In this document: one piece after another, positions 13,596-23,032 of the stretch
Layout: the number at the start of each line of letters is the position of its first letter
Numbering within the stretch: position 1 is the first letter of the stretch
NCBI RefSeq assembly: GCF_000772045.1
Contig: NZ_CP009754.1
Span: 6,758,001 to 6,822,000 of the forward strand
DNA length: 64,000 nucleotides
DNA from: Streptomyces sp. CCM_MD2014
Lineage (GTDB): Bacteria > Actinomycetota > Actinomycetes > Streptomycetales > Streptomycetaceae
Direction: 5' to 3'
The notes under the pieces: model-generated
Told to the model about the DNA's origin: nothing
The model's database searches: none
The model's input: the letters and a program-made list of their open reading frames with translations, nothing else
Program-made: the position numbers and the translations under genes

Positions 13596-14315
13596 GTGAC
13601 GTATTCGCGGGCCGGAGGGGCGGACGGGCCTGGGGAGCCGGACCGGGAGGCGGCGGAACCGACCGCGGAGCCGGCCCGGGAAGCGGCCTGGGCGGAACTC
13701 GTCGCGACGGCCCGGCGGACGGTCGCCGACGGACTGGTGGTGGGCACCTCCGGGAACGTCTCGGTGCGCGTCGGCGACACGGTCCTGGTCACCCCGTCGG
13801 GTGTGTCCTACGACCGTCTGGCCCCACGCGACATGACCGGCGTCGACCTGGACGGACGGCAGGTTCTCGGCACCCTGGTCCCCACCAGCGAACTGCCCAT
13901 GCACCTGGCCGTGTACCGCGCCGACCCCGGCGCCCGCGCCGTCGTCCACACCCACGCCGTGCACGCCACGGCGGTCTCCCTGCTCGTGCCCGAACTCCCG
14001 CCGGTGCACTACATGACCGCAGCGCTCGGCGGCCCCGTCCGGGTCGCCCCGTACGCGGCCTACGGCACCGACGAACTCGCCCGCGGCATGCTCGACGCCC
14101 TCGCCGGCCGCACCGGCTGCCTGCTCCGCAACCACGGCACGATCACCTACGGCACCTCGCTCGACCAGGCATACGACCGCACCGCCCAGCTCGAGTGGAT
14201 GTGCCGCCTGTGGCTGACGGCCTCCTCGGTGCCGGGCCACTCGCCCTCCCTGCTGACACCGGACCAACTGGCGGAGGTCGCGGAGCGCCTGCGGGGGTAC
14301 GGGCAGCGAGGCTGA
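13596..14315 (+). CDS. class II aldolase/adducin family protein
   Basis: This protein of about 239 residues belongs to the zinc-dependent class II aldolase family (L-fuculose-phosphate aldolase or L-ribulose-5-phosphate epimerase type). Visible are the substrate-binding GTSGNVSVR and VTPSGVSYDRL loops, TSELPMHLAVYR, the metal-binding HTHAVHA and the late histidine in LLRNHGTITYG. AGGAGG at 13582-13587 lies 8 nt before the GTG at 13596, which favours this start over an in-frame GTG at 13590. The first 30 residues are charged and poorly conserved-looking. Its true substrate is not evident from context. Confidence 0.85.
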   Translation: MTYSRAGGADGPGEPDREAAEPTAEPAREAAWAELVATARRTVADGLVVGTSGNVSVRVGDTVLVTPSGVSYDRLAPRDMTGVDLDGRQVLGTLVPTSELPMHLAVYRADPGARAVVHTHAVHATAVSLLVPELPPVHYMTAALGGPVRVAPYAAYGTDELARGMLDALAGRTGCLLRNHGTITYGTSLDQAYDRTAQLEWMCRLWLTASSVPGHSPSLLTPDQLAEVAERLRGYGQRG

Positions 14316-14320
14316 CGTCC

Positions 14321-14490
14321 GGGCCGGTCCGCGGTCGCCTGTCCGTCCTGAGACGCTCGGCGGCCGCGCCGCATGCCGCAGGGCCGGTCCGCGGTCGCCT
14401 GTCCGTCCTGAGACGCTCGGCGGCCGCGCCGCATGCCGCAGGGCCGGTCCGCGGTCGCCCGTCCGCCCTGCGAGGCCCGGCGACCCCGCC
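14321..14490. repeat. 60-bp tandem repeat (two exact copies plus a degenerate third)
   Basis: Unit 14321-14380 is repeated exactly at 14381-14440; a third copy starts at 14441 and degenerates after about 40 bp. The unit begins GGGCCGGTCCGCGGTCGCC. It starts 6 bp after the aldolase stop. Although 60 is a multiple of three, no start or ribosome site supports a coding role. Confidence 0.9.
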
Positions 14491-14556
14491 ACACGCACCA
14501 AGCCCACCCGGCACCAGACCCCTCCGGCCGCACGCCGGGGCACTGCGTCGGCCTCT

Positions 14557-14810
14557 GGGGCACCGCGTCGCCCCCTGGGACACCGCGCCGCCCCCTGGGA
14601 CTCCGCACGTCGGGGCACCGCGTCGCCCCCTGGGACACCGCGCCGCCCCCTGGGACTCCGCACGTCGGGGCACCGCGTCGCCCCCTGGGACACCGCGCCG
14701 CCCCCTGGGACTCCGCACGTCGGGGCACCGCGTCGCCCTCTGGGACACCGCGCCATCCCCTGGGACTCCGCACGCCGGAGCACCGCGTCGGCTCCTGGGA
14801 CACCGCGCCG
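14557..14810. repeat. 55-bp minisatellite (four copies plus a degenerate fifth)
   Basis: Copies start at 14557, 14612, 14667 and 14722, with a divergent one at 14777; spacing is exactly 55 bp. The unit begins GGGGCACCGCGTCGCCCCC. Each unit contains two near-copies of a shorter motif, CGC-C-GCCCCCTGGGAC, offset by about 20 bp. A 55-bp period shifts the reading frame at every copy, so the array cannot encode a repeated peptide in any single frame even though stops are rare. Confidence 0.92.
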
Positions 14811-15133
14811 CACGCCCGGGGTGTCGGGCCGGACGCCGGGCATCGCACGGCGCGTCGAGGCACCGTGCCGCGCAGGGCCCGAAGGCGCCGTGCGCGGGCC
14901 GGAAGTGCCGCACCGACCCCCGAGGCGTCGCACCCGCACCGCCGAGGCACCGCGTCGGCGCGGCGGGGCCGCCCTCCAGGTGGCGGCGGGCAACGGCGAC
15001 GGGTGAACCGGGGCGGGACCCGGGGTGCGTGGCGGGCGGCTCAGGGGGTACCGGCTACGGGACACGAGCACTGTCGTCACCCACTGTCACGCGTCCACTG
15101 GCCGCCCGAGGACTCCCCCAGGAGACTGGCCCC
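14811..15133. other. rest of the 818-bp intergenic region
   Basis: Between the minisatellite and the hydrolase gene the sequence continues with decayed copies of the GGCACCGCGTCG motif to about 14960. It then becomes a presumed promoter/leader for the hydrolase gene, with AGGAG at 15120 before its ATG. I see no gene or strong hairpin in it. Confidence 0.6.
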
Positions 15134-16261
15134 ATGCGCACTGTCACCGCAACGGCAGCCGCCGTCACCGCCGCCCTGGCGACCGGGGCGGCGAGCGTCG
15201 CCGCCGGCCGGCTCGCCAGCGACGCCGCGCTCAAGGCGCCCCCCGGCCGGCCCCTGCCCACCGAGCCCCGGCTCACCGTGCACGGCACCGCCGCCGGGCA
15301 GATCACCCTCACCCGGGACCTGGCCGCGCTGCGCCCCGGCCGGTACGGGCTCGCCGGCGATGGGTCGCACGCGGTCGTCGGCCCGGTCCTCGGCACCGCC
15401 GAACACGGCGCCGACACCGTCGTACGCCGCCTCGAACGCGTCACGCACGGCACCCTCGAGGCCGGTGACCGGGCGTGGTTCACCCCGAACCTGTACGTCG
15501 GGAACCCGGGCACGGCCCTCGGCATCGACTACACCGACGTCGAGGTACCGGGCGAACTCGGTCCGCTCCCGGCCTGGTTCGTGCCCGGGGCCCGCCCGAC
15601 CTGGATCATCGCCGTGCACGGCCTGGCCGCCACCCGCGAACACGCCCTGAACCTGATCGCCCCCCTGCACCGCAAGAACGTCGCGGTCCTCGCCCTCGCC
15701 CACCGCGGCGACGTCGGCGCGCCGCCCTCGCCCGACGGGCTGCACCACTTCGGCGAGACCGAGTGGCGCGACGTGGACGCGGCCGTGCGCTACGCCCTCG
15801 ACCACGGTGCCCGTCAGGTCGTCCTGCTCGGCTGGTCCACCGGCGCGACCATGGCCCTGCGCACCGCCGCGCTCTCCGGCGTGCGCGAGCGCATCGCGGG
15901 CCTCGTGCTGGACTCCCCGGTCCTCAGCTGGGAGACCACCCTGCGCGCCCTGGCCGCCGCCCGCCGCGTCCCCGGCGCTCTCCTGCCGCTCGCCGTCCGG
16001 GCCGCGCAGGGCCGCGCCGGTCTGCACGCCGACCGGGACGCCGGTATGGCGGGCCTGTACCGCCCGGCGGTCCCGACCCTGATCTTCCACGGCCCGGGCG
16101 ACGCGGTGGCCCCCTGGCGCCTCTCCCGCCGCCTCGCCGACACCCACTCGCGCCTGGTCGCCCTCCACACCGTCCGCGACGCCCCGCACGGTGCCATGTG
16201 GAACGCGGACCCCGAGGACTACGAGGAGACCCTCCGCCGCTTCATGACCCCCCTGGTGTGA
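15134..16261 (+). CDS. alpha/beta hydrolase, membrane-anchored or secreted
   Basis: This 375-residue alpha/beta-hydrolase-fold protein starts with a hydrophobic segment (MRTVTATAAAVTAALATGAA) that looks like a signal peptide or anchor. The catalytic triad can be read: the nucleophile elbow LLGWSTGATMAL (GxSxG), the acid in IFHGPGDAVAPW and the histidine in RDAPHGAMWN. The oxyanion-type HG is in IIAVHGLAATREHA. It most resembles uncharacterised serine hydrolases of the BAAT/DUF829-like esterase type; substrate is unknown. The frame is open far upstream through the tandem repeats, but the ATG at 15134 with upstream AGGAG is the natural start. Confidence 0.85.
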   Translation: MRTVTATAAAVTAALATGAASVAAGRLASDAALKAPPGRPLPTEPRLTVHGTAAGQITLTRDLAALRPGRYGLAGDGSHAVVGPVLGTAEHGADTVVRRLERVTHGTLEAGDRAWFTPNLYVGNPGTALGIDYTDVEVPGELGPLPAWFVPGARPTWIIAVHGLAATREHALNLIAPLHRKNVAVLALAHRGDVGAPPSPDGLHHFGETEWRDVDAAVRYALDHGARQVVLLGWSTGATMALRTAALSGVRERIAGLVLDSPVLSWETTLRALAAARRVPGALLPLAVRAAQGRAGLHADRDAGMAGLYRPAVPTLIFHGPGDAVAPWRLSRRLADTHSRLVALHTVRDAPHGAMWNADPEDYEETLRRFMTPLV

Positions 16262-16451
16262 CCCCGCGACACCCCTGTCACGCCCCCGTCCGCCGTTGTC
16301 GCCGCGCGCGTCGCTCCGGTTCCGGTTGACGCCGCACCAGTGGCCTGATCCGGTGCCCGGGCAGCGCGCCCGGGCCCCACGTCCGCCGTCCCAGGAGGCC
16401 GCCGGGGCATTCCGTTTGGGTTTTCGGACCGTCAACCGGAAGACTGCACCC

Positions 16452-17867
16452 GTGACGTCCCGTATCCCGCGCGACTCCAGGCTTCGACTCGTCCGCCCGC
16501 GACCCCTGGCCGCCGCCCCCCAAGCGATCAATCAGCGGCGTCCGCGCCGCCCCGCGCCGCGCCCGCCGGAAGGCACACCGGCCCGGTCGGAGCTGGCCCG
16601 AATGGCGCGCTCCGGTCTTGCCGACGCGGCCCGCGTCGCCCGCTGGGCCGACTCCGCCCTCGGCCCCGGCCGCGGCAGCGCGACCGCCGACGGCAAGGCC
16701 ACCCTGTCCGACGCCACCGCCGAGCACGCGGCCCGCGAACTGGGCCTCACCGTGGCCAAGGTGCGCGCGGACTGGGACACGGCCCGCCTCGCCGGACTGA
16801 TCGAGGTGCACGGCGACACCGCACGTCCCGGCTGGCGGCTGCGCGCCTGGAACCGCGACGACGGCGCCGTGCTGCGCGGCTGGGTCGCCCTCTTCGACGC
16901 CTGGTCGCTCGCCCACCCCGAGCCCGCGGAGGAGCCCGCCGTCGTCGCCGAGGTCGTCTCCGCGATGCCCCAGGTGCTCTCCTTCCTCCAGCTGTCCGCC
17001 GGACCCGTCCCCGTGGCGCAGCTCCTGGACCTGCTGGAGCAGCGCGTCACCGAACTGCGCACCGAACGCTGCGAGGTGCCCTACGGCCCCCGGCTGGAGC
17101 CCGGCACCCCGGGCGCCGAACCGGAGCCGGACCCCGCCACCGACACCCCGCTCGCGCCACTCCTCGACTGGGCCCTGCACGCCCTCGCCTCCGTCGGCGC
17201 CCTCACCTGCGGCGACGGACACGCCACACTCACCCCGCTGGGCAGCTGGGCGGTCTGGGTCAAGCTGGAGCAGATCTGCGTCGCCGCGCAGAGCCCGGCC
17301 GGCCACATCGAGCAGTCGGCCGAGGGCATGCTCCGCGGCTGCGCCCGGCTCCGCCCCAACGCCGCCCGCGACGAGTACCGCGCCTGGCTCGCCGCCCGCC
17401 CCGTCGGCAGCGCCGTCGCCGAACTGCTCGGCGCCGCCCGCGGCGAGGACGCCCTGCTGCGCGGCCTGGCCTTCGACGCGCTGCGGGTCGTCGGCGCCCC
17501 CGCCGAGCCCGACGTGCGCGGCGTCCTCGACGAGCCGACGCTGCGCCCGTACGCCCTGCTGTGGCTGGCCGAGCACGACGGCGCCGACCCCGAGGACGCC
17601 CACGAGGTCCTCACCCGCCCGGAGGCCACCTGGCTGTGGGTCGACACCGCGGCGGCCGTCGCCGACCACGGGGAGGCGCCGCTGCTCGTGCGCCACCTGG
17701 AGTCGGCGGTGCAGGCCACCGTCCCGGCGCTGCTCGACGAGGTCCGGGCCGTCGGCCACCCTCGCACCGTGCAGGTCCTGGTCGCCCTCGCCGCCGCGCA
17801 TCCCGACCCCGCGCTGGCCAAGGCCGTCCGCCGGGCGGCCTTCCAGGTCCACACCGGGGGCGGCTGA
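16452..17867 (+). CDS. conserved hypothetical protein
   Basis: This 471-residue soluble protein has no motif I recognise. The first 35 residues are Arg/Pro-rich. Residues 50-120 contain a helical segment that could form a winged-helix-like fold (TLSDATAEHAARELGLTVAKVRADWDTARLAGLIEV). The rest is Ala/Leu-rich and helical, with repeating short helices in the last 150 residues reminiscent of HEAT-like repeats. The GTG at 16452 gives the start; the frame upstream looks non-coding. It contains no membrane segments. Context (hydrolase upstream, VOC gene convergent downstream) gives no functional clue. Confidence 0.75.
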   Translation: MTSRIPRDSRLRLVRPRPLAAAPQAINQRRPRRPAPRPPEGTPARSELARMARSGLADAARVARWADSALGPGRGSATADGKATLSDATAEHAARELGLTVAKVRADWDTARLAGLIEVHGDTARPGWRLRAWNRDDGAVLRGWVALFDAWSLAHPEPAEEPAVVAEVVSAMPQVLSFLQLSAGPVPVAQLLDLLEQRVTELRTERCEVPYGPRLEPGTPGAEPEPDPATDTPLAPLLDWALHALASVGALTCGDGHATLTPLGSWAVWVKLEQICVAAQSPAGHIEQSAEGMLRGCARLRPNAARDEYRAWLAARPVGSAVAELLGAARGEDALLRGLAFDALRVVGAPAEPDVRGVLDEPTLRPYALLWLAEHDGADPEDAHEVLTRPEATWLWVDTAAAVADHGEAPLLVRHLESAVQATVPALLDEVRAVGHPRTVQVLVALAAAHPDPALAKAVRRAAFQVHTGGG

Positions 17868-17899
17868 GTCCGGAAGGGCCGCGGGCGCCGCGCCGGAGG

Positions 17900-18313
17900 C
17901 TACCCGCCCGCCTCCGGCGCGTAGGTCCCGAAGCTCCAGACGTTGCCCTCCAGATCGCGGGCCATGTAGTCCCGGGAGCCGTAGTCCTGGTCGGTCGGGG
18001 GCATCAGGATCTCCGCGCCGTGCTCCGCGGCCCGCCGGTGGTGGGCGTCGACGTCCGCCACCACGACGTACACCCCCGCGGGGCCGGCGTTCTTCATCGC
18101 CTCGTCGAAGCGGCCGCCCCTGCCCTTCGAGCCGAGCATGACCACGCCGTCGCCCTGGCCCAGCTCGGCGTGGGCCACCGAGCCGTCCCGGTCCTCGTAG
18201 ACCGCGATCTCGGTGAAGCCGAAGGCCTCGGTGAGCTGTCGGATCGCCGCCCTGGCGTCCGCGTACCGGAGCGTCGGGCAGATGCCCGGGCGCCCGCCGT
18301 CGTTGCCTGCCAT
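17900..18313 (-). CDS. VOC (glyoxalase/bleomycin-resistance fold) protein
   Basis: This 137-residue protein belongs to the vicinal-oxygen-chelate superfamily. It has the pattern of the PhnB/YdcE-like group: PTLRYADARAAIRQLTEAFGF at the N-terminus, VYVVVADVDAHHRRAAEHGAEI in the middle, and the C-terminal YGSRDYMARDLEGNVWSFGTY. The ATG at 18313 is preceded by AGGGAAG at 8-nt spacing. Reaction and metal are not predictable. It converges on the preceding hypothetical gene. Confidence 0.85.
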   Translation of the reverse strand: MAGNDGGRPGICPTLRYADARAAIRQLTEAFGFTEIAVYEDRDGSVAHAELGQGDGVVMLGSKGRGGRFDEAMKNAGPAGVYVVVADVDAHHRRAAEHGAEILMPPTDQDYGSRDYMARDLEGNVWSFGTYAPEAGG

Positions 18314-18506
18314 GCCGATCACTTCCCTGTGAGCCGGTGGTCCGTCGTGACCTGACCGAGCCCGCGGCCCGACGCCGCTTTCGACCCGTTCGCCCAGTCT
18401 CGCACCGGCCACTGACACCGCACGGGCATCGCCCGGGCACCGCTGGGACGGCCTCGGGCGGCGCGCGCGGGAAAAGCGGTTGCACCGCCCCGTTAGACTG
18501 GCCCTC

Positions 18507-18530
18507 ATGGCCATTCTCCTCGTGCATTAG
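18507..18530 (+). CDS. possible 7-codon leader peptide (MAILLVH)
   Basis: An ATG followed by six codons and TAG reads MAILLVH, 58 nt upstream of the ABC-F start. A -10-like TAGACT (18494-18499) lies just before it, so the transcript may begin at or very near the ATG, making the peptide leaderless. A GC-rich stem (GGCGGG with CCCGCC) can form between the peptide and the ABC-F ribosome site. Short leader peptides are known regulators of antibiotic-resistance ABC-F genes, but this one is only a sequence pattern. Confidence 0.35.
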   Translation: MAILLVH

Positions 18531-18588
18531 ACGGCGGGATCCTCCACAGCCGCCCACCCCGCCAATCCACCCGCCCAGGAGTCTGACC

Positions 18589-20187
<1,599 letters not shown>

Positions 20188-20219
20188 CCGTCGCTCGCGC
20201 CCGAGCGTCGCCTTCGCTT

Positions 20220-20287
20220 GATCGAATGGATGATCCACTGGTGATGGATCATTCGGCCGATCCGTGATCCACCATCTGCGTGAGATC
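20220..20287. promoter_or_regulatory. dense GATC cluster upstream of gbn
   Basis: Six GATC tetramers start at 20220, 20232, 20247, 20259, 20266 and 20284, within 68 bp; a seventh is at 20514. Two of them sit in a perfect inverted repeat, ATGATCCA-N7-TGGATCAT (20230-20237, 20245-20252). The AT-richer block lies in the 369-bp gap before the Gbn-like gene. Because Gbn is described as a GATC-binding protein, this is a likely autoregulatory site. The rest of the gap (20288-20556) shows no gene. Confidence 0.7.
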
Positions 20288-20556
20288 TCCTCATCAAGAG
20301 GTGTGTCCTACATCGATTTCGCGGCCGGGTTCCCCTTTGCCGGGGCCCCGGCCGTGACGCCTTTCTGACCTGGAATTTCGCGGAGAAACCCGTTCGGCGG
20401 AACGCGCCCAATTCTCTGGAATCGCAGATTCCGTATGTGGGGACCCGCTCCTGTCGTCACCACCTTGTCTCATCGACCTTGCCGAATGGGTGGCCATGAG
20501 CGCCTGGAGGGGTGATCATGAGAAGACCAGAGCGCACTTCCCATGAGGAGGCACGG

Positions 20557-20778
20557 GTGGCCGAGACTCTGAAGAAGGGCAGCCGGGTGACCGGCGCCGC
20601 GCGCGACAAGCTCGCGGCAGACCTGAAGAAGAAGTACGACGCCGGTGCGAGCATCCGGGCGTTGGCCGAGGAAACCGGCCGCTCGTATGGCTTTGTGCAC
20701 CGCATGCTCAGCGAGTCGGGCGTCACGCTGCGAGGGCGTGGCGGGGCTACCCGGGGCAAAAAGGCCACATCGGCCTGA
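20557..20778 (+). CDS. gbn: Gbn-like nucleoid-associated protein
   Basis: This 73-residue basic protein has a helix-turn-helix at about residues 30-55 (GASIRALAEETGRSYGFVHR) followed by a basic Gly/Arg/Lys tail. It closely resembles, from memory, Gbn (SCO1839), a small GATC-binding nucleoid protein affecting Streptomyces development. AGGAGG at 20546-20551 lies 5 nt before the GTG at 20557, which decides the start over the in-frame upstream ATG. Its promoter region holds a GATC cluster and a terminator follows, so it is probably monocistronic. Confidence 0.85.
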   Translation: MAETLKKGSRVTGAARDKLAADLKKKYDAGASIRALAEETGRSYGFVHRMLSESGVTLRGRGGATRGKKATSA

Positions 20779-20826
20779 CGTCCCGGGCGGCCCCCGGCTT
20801 CGAACGCGTTCCGAAAGTGATGGTGG

Positions 20827-20858
20827 CCACCCGGTCGGTCGTCCGACCGCCCGGGTGG
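20827..20858 (+). terminator. hairpin terminator after gbn
   Basis: CCACCCGG (20827-20834) pairs with CCGGGTGG (20851-20858), and an inner CGGTCG/CGACCG stem stacks inside. It is followed by TTACT rather than a long T-run. It lies about 50 nt after the gbn stop. Confidence 0.6.
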
Positions 20859-20946
20859 TTACTGTGCAGTCACTTAGCCCTGCCGTGGTACGGCGCACCG
20901 TCCGGCGCGCGGCGGGGACGACGACCGCACCTTTCGGAGGCGCCCC

Positions 20947-21750
20947 ATGGCTTCGCCCGCCCACGACCCCGGTCCCGCACTCGACCAGGACGGCGTGCGG
21001 CTCACCGTCGACGACGCGATCGCCACGGTGACGCTGACCAACCCGGCCAAGCGCAACGCGCAGAGTCCCGCTCTGTGGCGGGCGCTCACCGAGGCCGGCC
21101 GGCTGCTGCCGGGCTCCGTCCGGGCGGTGGTGCTGCGGGCCGAGGGCAAGTCCTTCTCGGCCGGGCTCGACCGGCAGGCGTTCACGCCCGAGGGCTTCGA
21201 CGGCGAACCGTCGTTCATCGACCTCGCCCGGGGCGCCGACGCCGAGCTGGACGCGACCATCGCCGAGTACCAGGAGGCGTTCACCTGGTGGCGGCGCAGC
21301 GACCTCGTGTCGGTCGCCGCCGTGCAGGGGCACGCCATCGGGGCGGGCTTCCAGCTGGCCCTCGCCTGCGACCTGCGGGTCGTCGCGGACGACGTGCAGT
21401 TCGCCATGCGCGAGACCAGCCTCGGCCTGGTGCCGGACCTGACGGGCACGCACCCCCTGGTGTCCCTGGTCGGATACGCCCGCGCGCTGGAGATCTGCGC
21501 GACCGGGCGCTTCGTCGCGGCCGAGGAGGCCGTGAGCACCGGCCTGGCCAACCTCGCCGTGCCCGCGGACCAGCTCGACCCCGCGGTGCACGACCTGGTG
21601 TCGGCGATCCTGGCCGCACCGCGCGACGCGGTCGTCGAGACCAAGGCGCTGCTCCAGGGTGCCCAGACGCGGGACTACGAGACCCAGCGCACCGCCGAAC
21701 GGGCCGCCCAGGGACGCCGGCTGCGCGACCTGGCGGGGCTCGGGGAGTAA
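20947..21750 (+). CDS. enoyl-CoA hydratase/isomerase family protein
   Basis: This 267-residue crotonase-superfamily protein has the N-terminal TVTLTNPAKRNAQSP, oxyanion-hole segments KSFSAGLDRQ and VQGHAIGAGFQLALACDLR, and the active-site region RETSLGLVPDLTGTHPL. One hydratase catalytic glutamate seems retained (RETSLG), while the second expected position reads Asp-Leu (PDLTG), so the reaction could be other than hydration. GGAGG precedes the ATG. It is probably monocistronic; an acyl-CoA substrate is certain only at family level. Confidence 0.88.
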   Translation: MASPAHDPGPALDQDGVRLTVDDAIATVTLTNPAKRNAQSPALWRALTEAGRLLPGSVRAVVLRAEGKSFSAGLDRQAFTPEGFDGEPSFIDLARGADAELDATIAEYQEAFTWWRRSDLVSVAAVQGHAIGAGFQLALACDLRVVADDVQFAMRETSLGLVPDLTGTHPLVSLVGYARALEICATGRFVAAEEAVSTGLANLAVPADQLDPAVHDLVSAILAAPRDAVVETKALLQGAQTRDYETQRTAERAAQGRRLRDLAGLGE

Positions 21751-21934
21751 GGACGCTCCCGGGGTGCGGCCCCCGGCGCCGGGCGGCGGCCTCGCGTGCC
21801 TCGTCCGGATCCACGAGCCCGATCCGCAGCTCGCCGGCCGCACCCCGTCCTCCAACCTGCCGCGTCCGTGGCGCGAGCTCGTCCAACCCCGCCTAACGTG
21901 GTCACAGGACTACGACCGGAAGGGACGTACGGCG

Positions 21935-22417
21935 ATGAGCGACATGGAGAGCCACCGAAGCGGACCGGACACCATCGAGACCTCCGGAACGTTCAAGGGC
22001 CAGACGCTCCGGCGCGGCGGCGGCGACCCCGGCACCCGGGGACGGACCACCATCGCCGACGGCGTCGTGGAGAAGATCACCGGAATGGCGGCCCGCGACG
22101 TCGCCGGTGTGCATGCGATGGGCAGCGGCATGTCGCGCACCTTCGGCGCCGTGCGCGACCGGGTCCCCGGCGGGACCAGGTCCGGGGTGACCCGCGGGGT
22201 GAAGGCCGAGGTCGGCGAGAAGCAGACCGCCCTCGACCTGGAGATCGTCGTCGAGTACGGCGTGTCGATCGCGGACGTGGCCCGGGACGTGCGGGAGAAC
22301 GTGGTCGCGGCCGTGGAGCGGATGACCGGTCTCGAGGTCGTCGAGGTCAACATCGCGGTGAGCGACGTCAAGCTGCCCGACGAGGAGGACGAGGAACCGG
22401 AGCCCCGGATCAAGTGA
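21935..22417 (+). CDS. Asp23/Gls24 family envelope stress protein
   Basis: This 160-residue protein has an Asp23/Gls24 (DUF322) domain: TTIADGVVEKITGMAARDVAGV, then VKAEVGEKQTALDLEIVVEYG and VVAAVERMTGLEVVEVNIAVSDV. The first 40 residues are polar and disordered-looking; the end is acidic. In Staphylococcus, Asp23 lies under the membrane bound to the anchor AmaP and relates to cell-envelope stress. It opens a compact five-gene cluster (21935-24287) that ends with an AmaP-like gene. ATG at 21935 with AAGGGA upstream. Confidence 0.9.
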   Translation: MSDMESHRSGPDTIETSGTFKGQTLRRGGGDPGTRGRTTIADGVVEKITGMAARDVAGVHAMGSGMSRTFGAVRDRVPGGTRSGVTRGVKAEVGEKQTALDLEIVVEYGVSIADVARDVRENVVAAVERMTGLEVVEVNIAVSDVKLPDEEDEEPEPRIK

Positions 22418-22466
22418 GGGGGACGCCGAGGGAAGAGGACCGAGCGGTGAGTGAGGGGAGCGCACC

Positions 22467-22652
22467 ATGAGCATGGCCGTGGTCGGCATGATCGCCGGCA
22501 TGGCACTGGGCTTCGCCGGCTACTTCGGCGGATTCGGCGCCTTCCTGCTGGTGGCGGCCCTGGGGGCCGTCGGGTTCGTCGCCGGCCGTCTCCTGGAGGG
22601 GGACATGGACCTCGGTGACTTCTTCCGCAGCCGCGACGACCGGCGGCGGTGA
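22467..22652 (+). CDS. small DUF2273-like membrane protein
   Basis: This 61-residue protein is almost entirely a Gly/Ala-rich hydrophobic helical hairpin (residues 3-45), followed by an acidic-then-basic tail (EGDMDLGDFFRSRDDRRR). Such mini-proteins occur in Asp23/AmaP operons of Gram-positive bacteria. The stop overlaps the GTG of the next gene (GTGA), indicating coupled translation. Confidence 0.8.
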   Translation: MSMAVVGMIAGMALGFAGYFGGFGAFLLVAALGAVGFVAGRLLEGDMDLGDFFRSRDDRRR

Positions 22653-23032
22653 CCGGCGTGAGCGACGGGGCCGGCGAGCTCCTGCAACCCCTGGCCCGCG
22701 TGGCGCCCGGCGAGCGCGGTGCCACCCGGATCGCCGACCGGGTCGTCGCCAAGGTCGCCGCCCGGGCGGCACGCGAGGCGATCGGCCCGCTGCACCCGGA
22801 CGCGGCGCGCCCGTACGCCACCGTCGTCGTCCACCACGACACCGCCCGTGTCAGCGTCCACCTGGAACTCGACTATCCGTGCGACATCGGCGCCCGCTGC
22901 GCCCGGGTGCGTCACCAAGTCGTCCAGCGGGTACGCGCGTTCGTGGGCATGGCGGTGCCGGAGGTCGCCGTCCGGGTGGAACGGCTGCACCTGGCGGCGG
23001 AGTACGGCGCGAGGCACGGGAGGACGCGATGA
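22649..23032 (+). CDS. second Asp23/Gls24-type protein
   Basis: This 127-residue protein has a shorter Asp23-like domain: GATRIADRVVAKVAARAAREAI, VSVHLELDYPCDIGARCARVRHQVVQRV and VPEVAVRVERL. It overlaps the upstream gene by GTGA and the downstream one by ATGA. A second GTG at 22658 is an equally possible start. It probably forms hetero-complexes with the first Asp23-like protein; that is an inference from operon context. Confidence 0.82.
   Translation: MTGVSDGAGELLQPLARVAPGERGATRIADRVVAKVAARAAREAIGPLHPDAARPYATVVVHHDTARVSVHLELDYPCDIGARCARVRHQVVQRVRAFVGMAVPEVAVRVERLHLAAEYGARHGRTR

Noticed and set aside
14143..14950. Minus-strand open frames encoding a repetitive Cys/Arg/Gly-rich protein across the tandem arrays
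   Set aside because: The 55-bp period rotates the frame at every copy, the frames overlap the aldolase gene, and there is no ribosome site; openness is due to GC content.
13469..15133. Upstream extension of the alpha/beta hydrolase to 930 residues
   Set aside because: The extension runs through the aldolase gene in a shifted frame and through the tandem repeats; a signal-like N-terminus and AGGAG occur at the 15134 ATG.
18480..18499. Full promoter with TTGCAC as -35 for the ABC-F gene
   Set aside because: TTGCAC lies only 8 bp before TAGACT, too close for a -35/-10 pair; only the -10-like element is kept as a hint.
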